From Streptomyces sp. NBC_00448 (lineage in GTDB: Bacteria; Actinomycetota; Actinomycetes; Streptomycetales; Streptomycetaceae): DNA of 64,000 bases. The notes beneath the pieces were generated by a model, which worked only from the letters and a program-made list of their open reading frames with translations, did no database searches and had not been told where the DNA came from. The position numbers were made by a program, and so were the translations under genes. The stretch spans positions 5,520,001-5,584,000 of the forward strand of contig NZ_CP107913.1 of assembly GCF_036014115.1 (NCBI RefSeq), in the 5' to 3' direction. Below, piece by piece: positions 27,892 to 35,976 of this stretch. How positions within the stretch are numbered: position 1 is the first letter of the stretch; every line of letters begins with the position of its first letter.

Positions 27892-28871
27892 GCGTTGGCC
27901 CCCGAGTACTCCTTGCGCCGGGCGATGATCAGCCGGGCGGCTCCGTTGACCAGCAGCGTGATGACGAAGAGCACCAGGCCGGACGCGATCAGGGCGTCCC
28001 GGCCGTACTGGGTGGCCTCACCGAACTTGGCGACGATGTTCTGCGAGAAGGTGCCGCCGGCCGGGTCCAGCAGGTGCGCGTTCAGGGTCGGCGAGGCGGA
28101 CAGCACGGTGGCCACCGCCATGGTCTCGCCGAGCGCGCGGCCCAGGCCCAGCATCGAGGCGGAGATGATGCCGGAGCGGGCGAAGGGGAGCACCGACATG
28201 CGGATGACTTCCCAGCGGGTCGCGCCGAGCGCGAGCGCCGCCTCCTCGTGCATCTTCGGCACCTGGCGGATCACCTCGCGGCTGACGTTGGTGATGATCG
28301 GCAGGATCATGATCGCCAGCAGGATGCCCACCGTGAACAGCGAGCGCGGGGTGGAGTTCGGGTCGTCCTTGTGGAAGAGGACCGTCCAGCCCAGGTAGTC
28401 GTTGAGCCAGAGGTTCAGGCCGCGCAGGTGCGGCACCAGGAAGAGCGCGCCCCACAGGCCGTAGATGATGCTGGGCACCGCGGCGAGCAGGTCGATGACG
28501 TACGCGATCACGTCGCCGAGCCGGCGCGGCGCGTAGTGCGTGATGAACAGCGCGATGCCGACCGCGATGGGCACGGCGATGGCCATCGCGATCACGGCGC
28601 TGACCACGGTGCCGTAGGCGAGGACGGCGATGCCGAACTTCGGCGGGGTCAGGGCCGCGTTCCACTCGAAGGTGGTGAAGAAGTTCGCGTGGTCCTTGGA
28701 GATGGCGCTGACCGCGCGGACGGTCAGGAAGAGCGCGATGGCGCCCATGATCACGAGGACGAAGATGCCCGAGCCGCGGGAGAGTCCGGCGAAGATCCGG
28801 TCGCCCGGGCGGGTGACCGTCTTCGCCTGGGGCGGCGGCGGGGCGGTGGGGGGTGGTGCGGTGGTTGTCAT
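27888..28871 (-). CDS. pstC: Phosphate ABC transporter permease PstC
   Basis: 327 residues, six membrane helices after a Pro-rich cytoplasmic N-terminus. The conserved loop is EEAALALGATRWEVIRMSVLPFA, and the periplasmic AAVPSIIYGLWGALFLVP segment is PstC-typical. It forms the heterodimeric channel with PstA. It is separated from pstS by 108 bases containing a strong hairpin, so it is probably expressed at a lower level than pstS. Confidence 0.95.
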   Translation of the reverse strand: MTTTAPPPTAPPPPQAKTVTRPGDRIFAGLSRGSGIFVLVIMGAIALFLTVRAVSAISKDHANFFTTFEWNAALTPPKFGIAVLAYGTVVSAVIAMAIAVPIAVGIALFITHYAPRRLGDVIAYVIDLLAAVPSIIYGLWGALFLVPHLRGLNLWLNDYLGWTVLFHKDDPNSTPRSLFTVGILLAIMILPIITNVSREVIRQVPKMHEEAALALGATRWEVIRMSVLPFARSGIISASMLGLGRALGETMAVATVLSASPTLNAHLLDPAGGTFSQNIVAKFGEATQYGRDALIASGLVLFVITLLVNGAARLIIARRKEYSGANA

Positions 28872-28931
28872 GGGGAACTCCGGTCTGGGGTGGGGGAGGA
28901 CTGCTCCCCCGGCGGCGGTGCACCGGATGTA

Positions 28932-28973
28932 CGGCGGGCCCCGCGGTGGTCGTGTCGACCGCGGGGCCCGCCG
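28932..28973 (-). terminator. pstS-pstC intercistronic hairpin
   Basis: CGGCGGGCCCCGCGGT (28932-28947) and ACCGCGGGGCCCGCCG (28958-28973) form a perfect 16-bp stem with a 10-base loop, seven bases after the pstS stop. It could act as a partial terminator or protect the 3' end of pstS mRNA, giving more PstS than permease. Confidence 0.8.
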
Positions 28974-28979
28974 CGTGGG

Positions 28980-30131
28980 TCAGGAGAGAGCGGTGACGGC
29001 GGAGCGGACCTTCGTGGCGATCGCGTCGGGCAGCGGGGCGTAGCCGGCGCTGGACAGCTGGCCCTGGCCATCGGTGCTCGCGATGTAGTTCAGGAAGGAC
29101 TTCGTCAGCGGCAGGGTGTCGGACTTGTTGCCCTTGTCGCAGGCGATCTCGTACGTCACCAGGACGATCGGGTAGGCGTTGTCCGCCTTGGTGGTGTACG
29201 CCGCGCTCAGGTCGAGCGCCAGGTCGGAGCCGGTGCCGACGACCTTGGCCTGCGCGATGCCCGCGGAGGCGTTGGCGCTGCTGGCCTCGACCGGCTGCGA
29301 GGCGCCGGTGGCGATCTTGACGGTCGGGATCTGGTCGGCGGTCGCGTAGGACAGCTCGAAGTAACCGATCGCGCCCTCGGTCTGCTTGACCTGCGAGGCC
29401 ACGCCGGAGGACTGGGCGACGGCCTGGCCGCCGTGACCCGCCCACGCCTTGGCGTGCGGGTACGGCCAGTCGGCCTTGGCCGCGCCACCGAGGTACTTGG
29501 TGAGGTTGTCGGTGGTGCCGGAGTCGTCCTGGCGGTGGAAGCTCTGGATCTTGGTGCTCGGCAGGCTGGCGCTCGGGTTGAGCTTCTTGATCGCCGGGTC
29601 GTTCCACTTGGTGATCTTGCTGTTGAAGATCTTCGCCAGGGTGGGGGCGTCCAGCACCAGGTCGTTCACGCCGGGCAGGTTGTAGCCGATCGCGATCGGG
29701 CCGCCGACCATCGGGATGCTGATGCCCTCGCCGCCGGTGCACACCTTCTTGGAGGAGGCGATCTCGTCGGGGGCGAGCGGGGAGTCGGAACCGGCGAAGG
29801 CGTCCGTGCCCTGGTTGAAGTCGATGATGCCCTGGCCGGACGACGACGGCTTGTAGTTGATCGTCGCGCCGGAGCACGCCTGCTGGTAGTTCTTCACCCA
29901 GGCTTCCATCGCGTTCTGCTGAGCGGTGGAGCCGGAGGACAGGATCTGTCCCTTGGCGCAGGAGATCGACGACGCGTTCGTCGACGAGCTGGCCGAACCG
30001 CTGGGCGCCGACGAGCTGTTGTCACTGCTGTCGTTGTTGTCCGAACCGCAGGCGGTCAGGACCAGCGCGCCGGTAATCGCGACCGCGCCGACGGTCAAGG
30101 CCCGCAGTCCGCTCTTACGCTGAAGCTTCAC
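28980..30131 (-). CDS. pstS: Phosphate-binding lipoprotein PstS
   Basis: 383 residues. Extracytoplasmic phosphate receptor of the Pst importer. N-terminus VKLQRKSGLRALTVGAV then lipobox LTAC with Cys28. The mature protein has the PBP fold with SSSGQGIIDFNQGTDAFAGSDSP, which binds phosphate, and SFHRQDDSGTTDNLTKYL, the second ligand region. A Ser/Asn/Asp-rich linker follows the lipid Cys. GTG 30131 is chosen for the signal; earlier starts only add unrelated sequence. It is controlled by PhoP through the upstream PHO box and heads the operon. Confidence 0.96.
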   Translation of the reverse strand: MKLQRKSGLRALTVGAVAITGALVLTACGSDNNDSSDNSSSAPSGSASSSTNASSISCAKGQILSSGSTAQQNAMEAWVKNYQQACSGATINYKPSSSGQGIIDFNQGTDAFAGSDSPLAPDEIASSKKVCTGGEGISIPMVGGPIAIGYNLPGVNDLVLDAPTLAKIFNSKITKWNDPAIKKLNPSASLPSTKIQSFHRQDDSGTTDNLTKYLGGAAKADWPYPHAKAWAGHGGQAVAQSSGVASQVKQTEGAIGYFELSYATADQIPTVKIATGASQPVEASSANASAGIAQAKVVGTGSDLALDLSAAYTTKADNAYPIVLVTYEIACDKGNKSDTLPLTKSFLNYIASTDGQGQLSSAGYAPLPDAIATKVRSAVTALS

Positions 30132-30229
30132 CTTCGTGTGTTCCTTCCAAAAGCCCGCCGGTGGACGGCGAAGCAGAGGGTTTGGTGATCTGCATCCACC
30201 CGGCGCCTTGCTGCTCACCGGTAAGGCCG

Positions 30230-30284
30230 AAATTAGGCAGATCAGATGAAGCGGCCAACGGGGGAGAGTGAACGCGAGGTGAAC
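30230..30284 (-). promoter_or_regulatory. PHO box and promoter of pstS
   Basis: Reading the minus strand, GTTCACC (30284-30278) and GTTCACT (30273-30267) are direct repeats 11 bases apart, followed by weaker units CCCGTTG (30262-30256) and TTCATC (30250-30245). This is the streptomycete PhoP-binding pattern. TAATTT at 30235-30230 is a good -10, giving a leader of about 90 bases. Confidence 0.85.
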
Positions 30285-30549
30285 CTCATCCGTCGGTGTG
30301 GTGGCCCGGTGCGGGGAGGCTGCTCGGATGAGCCGGGTGGGGTGCGCGAGGAGCACGTGACCTGGGCATGGGACCGGCGCACGGAGGCCCGCGGGCGCCG
30401 GCCGGAGGGCACGGCGGGACCGGGCGGCGGGGGGCGCGCCGACCGTACGGGGGCGGGCGCTACGGCGCGACAGGGCGTGCGAGGGCGCTAAGGCGACGGG
30501 TGCGCCACGGCGCTACGGCGATACCGCGCCACGGGGCCCGCGCGGCCGG
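30285..30549. other. Intergenic region upstream of pstS
   Basis: With the PHO box region, this makes a gap of over 400 bases without a gene. It is GC-rich and carries three irregularly spaced 12-mers GGCGCTAMGGCG (30456, 30484, 30509). Open frames lack family features. Confidence 0.5.
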
Positions 30550-30969
30550 TCAGTCCGCCAGGGTGCCCAGCAGCGCGGTGATCAGCTCGCGGTCCCGGTC
30601 GTGGGTGAGCCGGCGCCGGGCCGCCTCCGGGGCGAGCCAGGCCACCCGGTCGACCTCGTCGTTGGGCGAGAAGGGCGGCGCGGCTGGCCCGGACGGTGCC
30701 TCGGCGGCCCAGTACCTGACCTCCTTGGGGCGCCCGGCGGTCCAGTAGTGCGCGGCCGGCAGCGGCGTGCCGAGCACGCACTCCACGCCGGTCTCCTCCC
30801 GGGTCTCGCGCACCGCGGCCGCCGCGTGGTCCTCGCCCCGCTTCAACTTGCCCTTGGGCAGGCTCCAGTCGTCGTACCGCGGCCGGTGGATGAGCGCGAC
30901 CTCGATCCCGCCGCCGTCCGCGGCGCGTCGCCACAGCACGGTGCCGGCCGCCCTGACCGTGGTGCTCAT
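30550..30969 (-). CDS. Nudix hydrolase (MutT-like)
   Basis: 139 residues. The Nudix box GKLKRGEDHAAAAVRETREE followed by TGV is complete (G-x5-E-x7-R-E-U-x-E-E-x-G-U). Such enzymes hydrolyse nucleoside diphosphates linked to X, for example oxidised dNTPs or polyphosphate-related dinucleotides. Mycobacterial MutT1 carries an extra histidine-phosphatase domain; this protein does not. Its ATG overlaps the CHAD stop (30966-30969, ATGA), so it belongs to the ppk-CHAD operon, which hints at a polyphosphate or diadenosine substrate. Confidence 0.9.
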   Translation of the reverse strand: MSTTVRAAGTVLWRRAADGGGIEVALIHRPRYDDWSLPKGKLKRGEDHAAAAVRETREETGVECVLGTPLPAAHYWTAGRPKEVRYWAAEAPSGPAAPPFSPNDEVDRVAWLAPEAARRRLTHDRDRELITALLGTLAD

Positions 30970-32231
30970 GACTGCCACAACCGGGAGAACGAGAAGCGGG
31001 CGGCCTCCACCTCGTGCCGCTGGTCGGCGTGCAGCACCCCCAGCGCGTACGCGGTGGCCGGGGCGATCCGGGGGGTGCGGGCCGCGGTGGACACCGCGGC
31101 GGCCGACTCGGCGGCCTCGTGGTGCCGCTGGAGGACGAGCGCGGCCTCGGCCAGCCGCGGGTCGCCATGGCCGCCGGCCCCGGGCACCTCGGCGGCGTAC
31201 CGGCTCAGCCGCAGCAGGATGCGCACCTGGTGCCAGGGCGCGTCCTGGAGGTCCGCGGTGAGTTCGGCGCCGAGCGCGGCCTGCACCGCCTCGGCGTTGT
31301 ACGGGTGCGCGGCCCGGCGCAGCGGCAGCGTGCCGGCCGCCTCGGCGAGCCGGGAGTGCGCCTGCTCGGCCAGTGGCGGCAGCACCACGGCCGCGGGCTG
31401 GCCGGCCCGCGCGGTCAGCGGCACCTCGGAGGCGAGCACCGCGATGGAGTCGGCCAGCGCGTGGAAGCGGGCCGAGCCCATCGCCTGCAAGGTCGCCGAG
31501 TGCGCCCGGGTACGGGCCAAGGTGAGCTGCCGCTCCAGCAGCGCGGCGGCCCGCGCCGCCCCGACCGCCAGCGGCGCGCCGGTCTGCGTGGGAACCGGGC
31601 CGCGCGCGGCGACCGCCGCGACGCCGCCTGCTCCGCCCGACCGCGGCCCCGGGGGCCGGCCGCTCCCGCCCGCCGGTTCCGTGCCGAGACCGGCTCCGGC
31701 CGCCGCGTCCGCGCCCGTACGCCGGCCGTACGCCGGTCCGGGCACGGGGCCAGGACTGGTCGCCGGGTCGGTGTCCCGCCGGGCGCCCTGGGGGAGCGGC
31801 GGAGGCGGGAGCGGGTCCTCGGGCGGGGCGAGGGCGGACAGCCGGCGCAGCGCGTCCAGCAGGCGGCCGAGCCGCACCGCGTACTGCGGCTCGCGGCCGA
31901 GGGTGGCGCCCAGCCAGCCCAGTTCGGCCCGCATCGGCTCCGCCCAGGCCAGGTCGGTCAGCTCGCCGTAGGTGTGCAGCACGCCGGCGATCCGCCGGGA
32001 ACTGCCGCGCAGCAGCGAGTCCGCCACGGCCTCGTCGTCGCCGCGCACGCCGAGCCCGCGCAGGAACGCGGTCGCCTGCGTGCGCAGATAGGACGACAGC
32101 GCCTCGCCCGCGCTCCTGCCGTCGGCCCCCGTGCTGACGCCCACCGCGCTGCTCCCCGTGTCCGTGCCGTCGCCCGGTCGACCGGGGATCTCCTGTGCGA
32201 GCAGGTCGCTATGTTGCTGCTGACGGGCCAC
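30966..32231 (-). CDS. CHAD-domain protein
   Basis: 421 residues. Conserved histidine alpha-helical domain (CHAD) in two halves: N-terminal YLRTQATAFLRGLGVRGDDEAVADSLLRGSSRRI and later HTYGELTDLAWAEPMRAELGWL, with a Pro/Gly-rich linker at about 135-215 between helical bundles, then LRRAAHPYNAEAVQAALGA and further helices. CHAD proteins bind inorganic polyphosphate through conserved His/Lys/Arg. Position directly after ppk, overlapping it by 23 bases, supports this. GTG 32231 has GGAGG upstream. The linker is longer than usual. Confidence 0.85.
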   Translation of the reverse strand: MARQQQHSDLLAQEIPGRPGDGTDTGSSAVGVSTGADGRSAGEALSSYLRTQATAFLRGLGVRGDDEAVADSLLRGSSRRIAGVLHTYGELTDLAWAEPMRAELGWLGATLGREPQYAVRLGRLLDALRRLSALAPPEDPLPPPPLPQGARRDTDPATSPGPVPGPAYGRRTGADAAAGAGLGTEPAGGSGRPPGPRSGGAGGVAAVAARGPVPTQTGAPLAVGAARAAALLERQLTLARTRAHSATLQAMGSARFHALADSIAVLASEVPLTARAGQPAAVVLPPLAEQAHSRLAEAAGTLPLRRAAHPYNAEAVQAALGAELTADLQDAPWHQVRILLRLSRYAAEVPGAGGHGDPRLAEAALVLQRHHEAAESAAAVSTAARTPRIAPATAYALGVLHADQRHEVEAARFSFSRLWQS

Positions 32232-34470
32232 GCCGGCGCCTCCGGGCGTCGATGAGCATTTCCTGGACGTTGCGCAGCGGGCGGCCGTCGGAGTCGGTGC
32301 TGTGCCGGGTCCAGTCGCCGTCGGCCGCCAGGTGCCAGGACGCCGTGGCGTCCGACATCCCGGTCTCCAGCAACCCGTTGAGCGTGGCGCGGTGGCCCGG
32401 GTCGGTGACCCGTACCAGCGCCTCGATCCGGCGGTCGAGGTTGCGGTGCATCATGTCGGCGCTGCCCAGCCACACCTCGGGCTCGCCGCCGTTGCCGAAG
32501 ACGAACACCCGGGAGTGCTCCAGGAACCGGCCGAGCACGCTGCGTACCCGGATGTTCTCCGACAGGCCGTCCACGCCTGGTCTGACCGCGCAGATGCCGC
32601 GCACCCAGATGTCGACCGGCACGCCGGCCTGCGAGGCGCGGTAGAGCGCGTCGATCACCACCTCGTCGACGATCGAGTTCACCTTCACCCGCACGTAGGC
32701 GGGGCGCCCGGCGCGGTGGTGGCCGATCTCGGCGAGGATGCGCTGGATCAGCCCGTCGCGCAGGCTGCGCGGGGCGACCAGCAGCCGGTTGTACGTCTCG
32801 CGGCGCGAGTAGCCGGACAGCCGGTTGAACAGGTGGGAGAGGTCCGCGCCGACCTTGGGGTCGGCGGTGAGCAGGCCCAGGTCCTCGTACAGCCGGGCGG
32901 TCTTCGGGTGGTAGTTGCCGGTGCCGACGTGGCTGTAGCGGCGCAGGGTGTCGCCTTCCTGGCGGACCACCAGCGACAGCTTGCAGTGCGTCTTGAGGCC
33001 GACCAGGCCGTAGACGACGTGGCAGCCGGCCTCCTCCAGCTTGCGGGCCCACTTGATGTTGGCCTGCTCGTCGAAGCGGGCCTTGATCTCCACCAGCACC
33101 AGTACCTGCTTGCCCGCCTCGGCCGCGTCGATCAGCGCGTCCACGATCGGCGAGTCACCGGAGGTGCGGTAGAGCGTCTGCTTGATGGCCAGCACGTCGG
33201 GGTCGGCGGCGGCCTGGTCGAGGAAGGACTGCACGGAGGTGGAGAACGAGTCGTACGGGTGGTGCAGCAGGACGTCCCGCTCGCGCATCGCGGCGAAAAT
33301 GTCCGGCGGCGAGGCGGACTCGACCTCGGCGAGGTCGCGGTGGGTGCCGGCCACGTAGGGCGGGAACTTCAGCTCCTCGCGGTCCAGGGCGGCGATCGCG
33401 AAGAGCCCGGTCAGGTCGAGCGGGCCGGGCAGCGGATAGACCTCGGTGTGCTTCATCTTCAGCTCGTGGACGAGCAGGTCGAGCACCCGCGGCGCGATCG
33501 ACTCCTCGACCTCCAGCCGCACCGGCGGCCCGAAGCGGCGCCGCATCAGCTCCTTCTCCAGGGCCTGCAGCAGGTTCTCCGCGTCGTCCTCCTCGACCTC
33601 CAGGTCCTCGTTGCGGGTGACGCGGAACATGTGGTGGTCGAGGACCTCCATGCCCGGGAACAGCTCGTCGAGGTGGGCGGCGATCACGTCCTCCAGCGGG
33701 ACGTACCGCTGCGGGCTCGCCTCCAGCAGCCGGGACAGGATCGGCGGCACCTTCACCCGGGCGAAGTGCTCGTGCCCGGAGACCGGGTTGCGGACCACCA
33801 CCGCGAGGTTCAGCGACAGGCCGGAGATGTACGGGAAGGGGTGCGCCGGGTCGACCGCGAGCGGGGTCAGCACCGGGAAGATCTGCTTGCGGAAGAGGGT
33901 GGCCAGCCGGGCCTGCTCCTGGCCGGTCAGATCGCCCCAGCGGATGACGTGGATGCCCTCGTCGGCCAACTGCGGGCCGACGTCGTTCTGGAAGCAGGCG
34001 GCGTGCCGGGCCATCAGCTCGCGGGACCGGGTCAGGATCAGGTCCAGCACGTCGCGCGGCTGGAGACCGGACGCGGAGCGGGTGGCGACACCGGTGGCCA
34101 TCCTGCGCTTCAGGCCGGCCACCCGGACCATGAAGAACTCGTCGAGGTTGCTCGCGAATATGGCCAGGAAGTTCGCGCGTTCCAGGAGCGGGGTGGACGG
34201 GTCCTCGGCGAGCTCCAGAACCCGCTCGTTGAACGCCAGCCAGCTGCGCTCGCGGTCCAGGAAACGGCCCTGCGGGAGTTCCTCGCCGAATTCCTCGCCG
34301 GCCTCGGCCAGCCCGGGCGGCTCCGGGTCGAGAGCGGGGACCACTCGCGGCCGGAAAGCGCCGTCGGGAGTGCTGAAGGTGCCGTTCGCGGCGTGCCCGC
34401 CCGTGCCTCCGGCAGTCTGAGCCGCCTGGGCGGTCTGCGCGGGTACATTCGGGTGGTTTGTCTGGGCCAT
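32209..34470 (-). CDS. ppk: Polyphosphate kinase 1
   Basis: 753 residues. Reversible synthesis of polyphosphate from ATP. After a Gln/Ala-rich tail of about 45 residues come the PPK N-terminal (DRERSWLAFNERVLELA), head (DEFFMVRVAGLKRRM), C1 and C2 domains. The autophosphorylated His lies in HVGTGNYHPKTARLYEDLG, and the ATP-binding loops ALIDAAEAGKQVLVLVEIKARFDE and YVRVKVNSIVDEVVIDALY are intact. It heads a ppk-CHAD-Nudix operon. ATG 34470 is chosen; a GGAGGAGGG lies somewhat far upstream. A convincing PHO box is not visible. Confidence 0.96.
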   Translation of the reverse strand: MAQTNHPNVPAQTAQAAQTAGGTGGHAANGTFSTPDGAFRPRVVPALDPEPPGLAEAGEEFGEELPQGRFLDRERSWLAFNERVLELAEDPSTPLLERANFLAIFASNLDEFFMVRVAGLKRRMATGVATRSASGLQPRDVLDLILTRSRELMARHAACFQNDVGPQLADEGIHVIRWGDLTGQEQARLATLFRKQIFPVLTPLAVDPAHPFPYISGLSLNLAVVVRNPVSGHEHFARVKVPPILSRLLEASPQRYVPLEDVIAAHLDELFPGMEVLDHHMFRVTRNEDLEVEEDDAENLLQALEKELMRRRFGPPVRLEVEESIAPRVLDLLVHELKMKHTEVYPLPGPLDLTGLFAIAALDREELKFPPYVAGTHRDLAEVESASPPDIFAAMRERDVLLHHPYDSFSTSVQSFLDQAAADPDVLAIKQTLYRTSGDSPIVDALIDAAEAGKQVLVLVEIKARFDEQANIKWARKLEEAGCHVVYGLVGLKTHCKLSLVVRQEGDTLRRYSHVGTGNYHPKTARLYEDLGLLTADPKVGADLSHLFNRLSGYSRRETYNRLLVAPRSLRDGLIQRILAEIGHHRAGRPAYVRVKVNSIVDEVVIDALYRASQAGVPVDIWVRGICAVRPGVDGLSENIRVRSVLGRFLEHSRVFVFGNGGEPEVWLGSADMMHRNLDRRIEALVRVTDPGHRATLNGLLETGMSDATASWHLAADGDWTRHSTDSDGRPLRNVQEMLIDARRRRRGPSAAT

Positions 34471-35034
34471 GGGTTTCGAGCCCTCCTCCGGTTCCGGCAC
34501 ATCCGCCCTATGGGCGGCCCCCGTACGGCGGCCGACGGCCGTCGCTCCATTGTCCCGTGTACCTGCGGGTTTCGGCAGGTCGGGCGGGGGTGTGGGGTGC
34601 GGGGCAGCGTGCTGCACCCAGCGATGTTCGCAAGCGCGGTTGAATGACCGGTAAAGAGAGCATTGCCGTCAGGCAAGCGGGGTGCTTCCAGCAAGGGTGC
34701 GCTGACCCTCCGGGGTGGCCCTGTCCGCGGTGTACGGGACCTTGCGGTCCGCGGTGACTTGTCGCGCCGTTCTCCCCCTGGCTTCGCCGGGAGGTACCCC
34801 CACGCGCCCCTGAGTATGCGCGGCTCTTCCGCGAAAAGACCCTCACCCCCTTCAGCGGCCCGGGTGTGCTTGCTCTGCCCGGTGCTTTGTCGCGCTGGAC
34901 GACCGCTCGGGCTGCTGCTGCGGGGGTTTGCCGGATCTTCGGTGGGCGGACTGCTGGGCGCGCAGTTCCCCGCGCCCCTGTTTGTGGCTACTCACCGCGG
35001 AAGAGGTGCACCATCCAGGGGCACCCGGGGGGCC
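34471..35034. other. 564-base intergenic region with repeat element
   Basis: Between ppk and mshD. It carries the ppk promoter region, the repeat copy at 34769-34825, and GCGCAGTTCCCCGCGCCCCT at 34960-34979, another common streptomycete intergenic motif (recalled). No gene is evident. Confidence 0.6.
34769..34825 (+). repeat. Third copy of the intergenic repeat
   Basis: The 32 bases 34769-34800 equal the arm at 21921-21952 (inverted) and match 21736-21767 with one difference. It continues with GCGCCCCTGAGTATGCGCGG, which also follows the first copy. It is a single arm here. Confidence 0.8.
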
Positions 35035-35976
35035 CTAATTCTCCGTTCGGTACATGAGGTCGGTTTCGTGGGTGGTGAAGCCGAGGCGTTCGTAGACGGC
35101 GACGGCGGGCGCGTTGTCGGCGTCGACGTAGAGCATGGCGGTGGCGAGGCCGCGATCCAGGGCGAGGTGGCGCAAGCCGATCGCGGTGAGCGCGCGGCCG
35201 AGACCGCTGCCCTGTTCGCCCGGGGCGACCCCGACGACGTAGACCTCGCCCAGCCCCTCGGCCGCGTGCACCTTGGTCCAGTGGAAGCCGACCGGCTCGG
35301 AGCCGCGGAAGGCGAGGAAGAACCCGGCCGGGTCGAACCAGGACTCGGCGACGCGGTCGTCGAGGTCGGCGCGGGTGATACCGCCCTGCTCGGGGTGGTG
35401 CGCGAAGGCCGCCGCGTTGACCGTGAGCCAGGCGCTCTCGTCCTGGCCGGGCACGAAGGTGCGGACGGTGACGCCGTCGGGCAGCCGGGGCTCGGGCACC
35501 CCGGTCAGCTCGGCGTCGAGCGGGCGGCGCATCTGCCGCAGCTCGCGGAAGAGTTTCATGCCGAGCCGCTGGGCGAGGTGCCGAGCGGCGGGATGCCCGC
35601 CGTGCGCCCACACCCGCAGCCGCCGGTCGGTGGCGGCGAGCAGCTCCGCCGCCAGCGCCTGCCCGTGGCGCTGCGAGCGGCGCTGGGGGTGCACCACGAA
35701 CTCGGCGGACGGCGCCTCCACCGGGTCGGTGCCGTCGATCTGCCCGTAGCCGGTCAGCTCCTCGGCCGTCGTGCCGTCCGGTCCCGGCCGCGGCGTCGGT
35801 GTCCACAGCAGCAGGTGCCGTACGCCGGGGCGGCCGGCCTTGCGGATGTGCAGCCGGCCCTGTTCCGACACGGCCGGCTGGCCGTCCTCGGCGGCGGCGG
35901 CCTCGATCAGGTCGAGGACGGCCCGGGCGGCATCGTCGGGCAGATCGGTGCGGGTCTCGATGCGGCGGTCGCTCAT
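35035..35976 (-). CDS. mshD: Mycothiol synthase MshD
   Basis: 313 residues. Last enzyme of mycothiol biosynthesis: acetylates Cys-GlcN-Ins. Two GNAT domains are visible. The N-terminal one has weak acetyl-CoA features (VHPQRRSQRHGQALAAELL). The C-terminal one carries the strong pattern VYVVGVAPGEQGSGLGRALT and later YVDADNAPAVAVYERLGF. FHWTKVH is MshD-characteristic. ATG 35976 overlaps the MFS stop by ATGA, so they are coupled. This gene marks an actinobacterial origin. Confidence 0.94.
   Translation of the reverse strand: MSDRRIETRTDLPDDAARAVLDLIEAAAAEDGQPAVSEQGRLHIRKAGRPGVRHLLLWTPTPRPGPDGTTAEELTGYGQIDGTDPVEAPSAEFVVHPQRRSQRHGQALAAELLAATDRRLRVWAHGGHPAARHLAQRLGMKLFRELRQMRRPLDAELTGVPEPRLPDGVTVRTFVPGQDESAWLTVNAAAFAHHPEQGGITRADLDDRVAESWFDPAGFFLAFRGSEPVGFHWTKVHAAEGLGEVYVVGVAPGEQGSGLGRALTAIGLRHLALDRGLATAMLYVDADNAPAVAVYERLGFTTHETDLMYRTEN

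Noticed and set aside
30246..30491. Small plus-strand frame upstream of the pst operon
   Set aside because: No ribosome site, no family, overlaps the PHO box and is Gly/Arg composition noise.
30456..30520. Three GGCGCTAMGGCG words
   Set aside because: Irregular spacing in extremely GC-rich DNA; could be chance.
34637..34650. Possible PHO box before ppk
   Set aside because: Only one unit (GGTCATTCAAC on the minus strand) resembles the consensus; no second unit at 11-base spacing.
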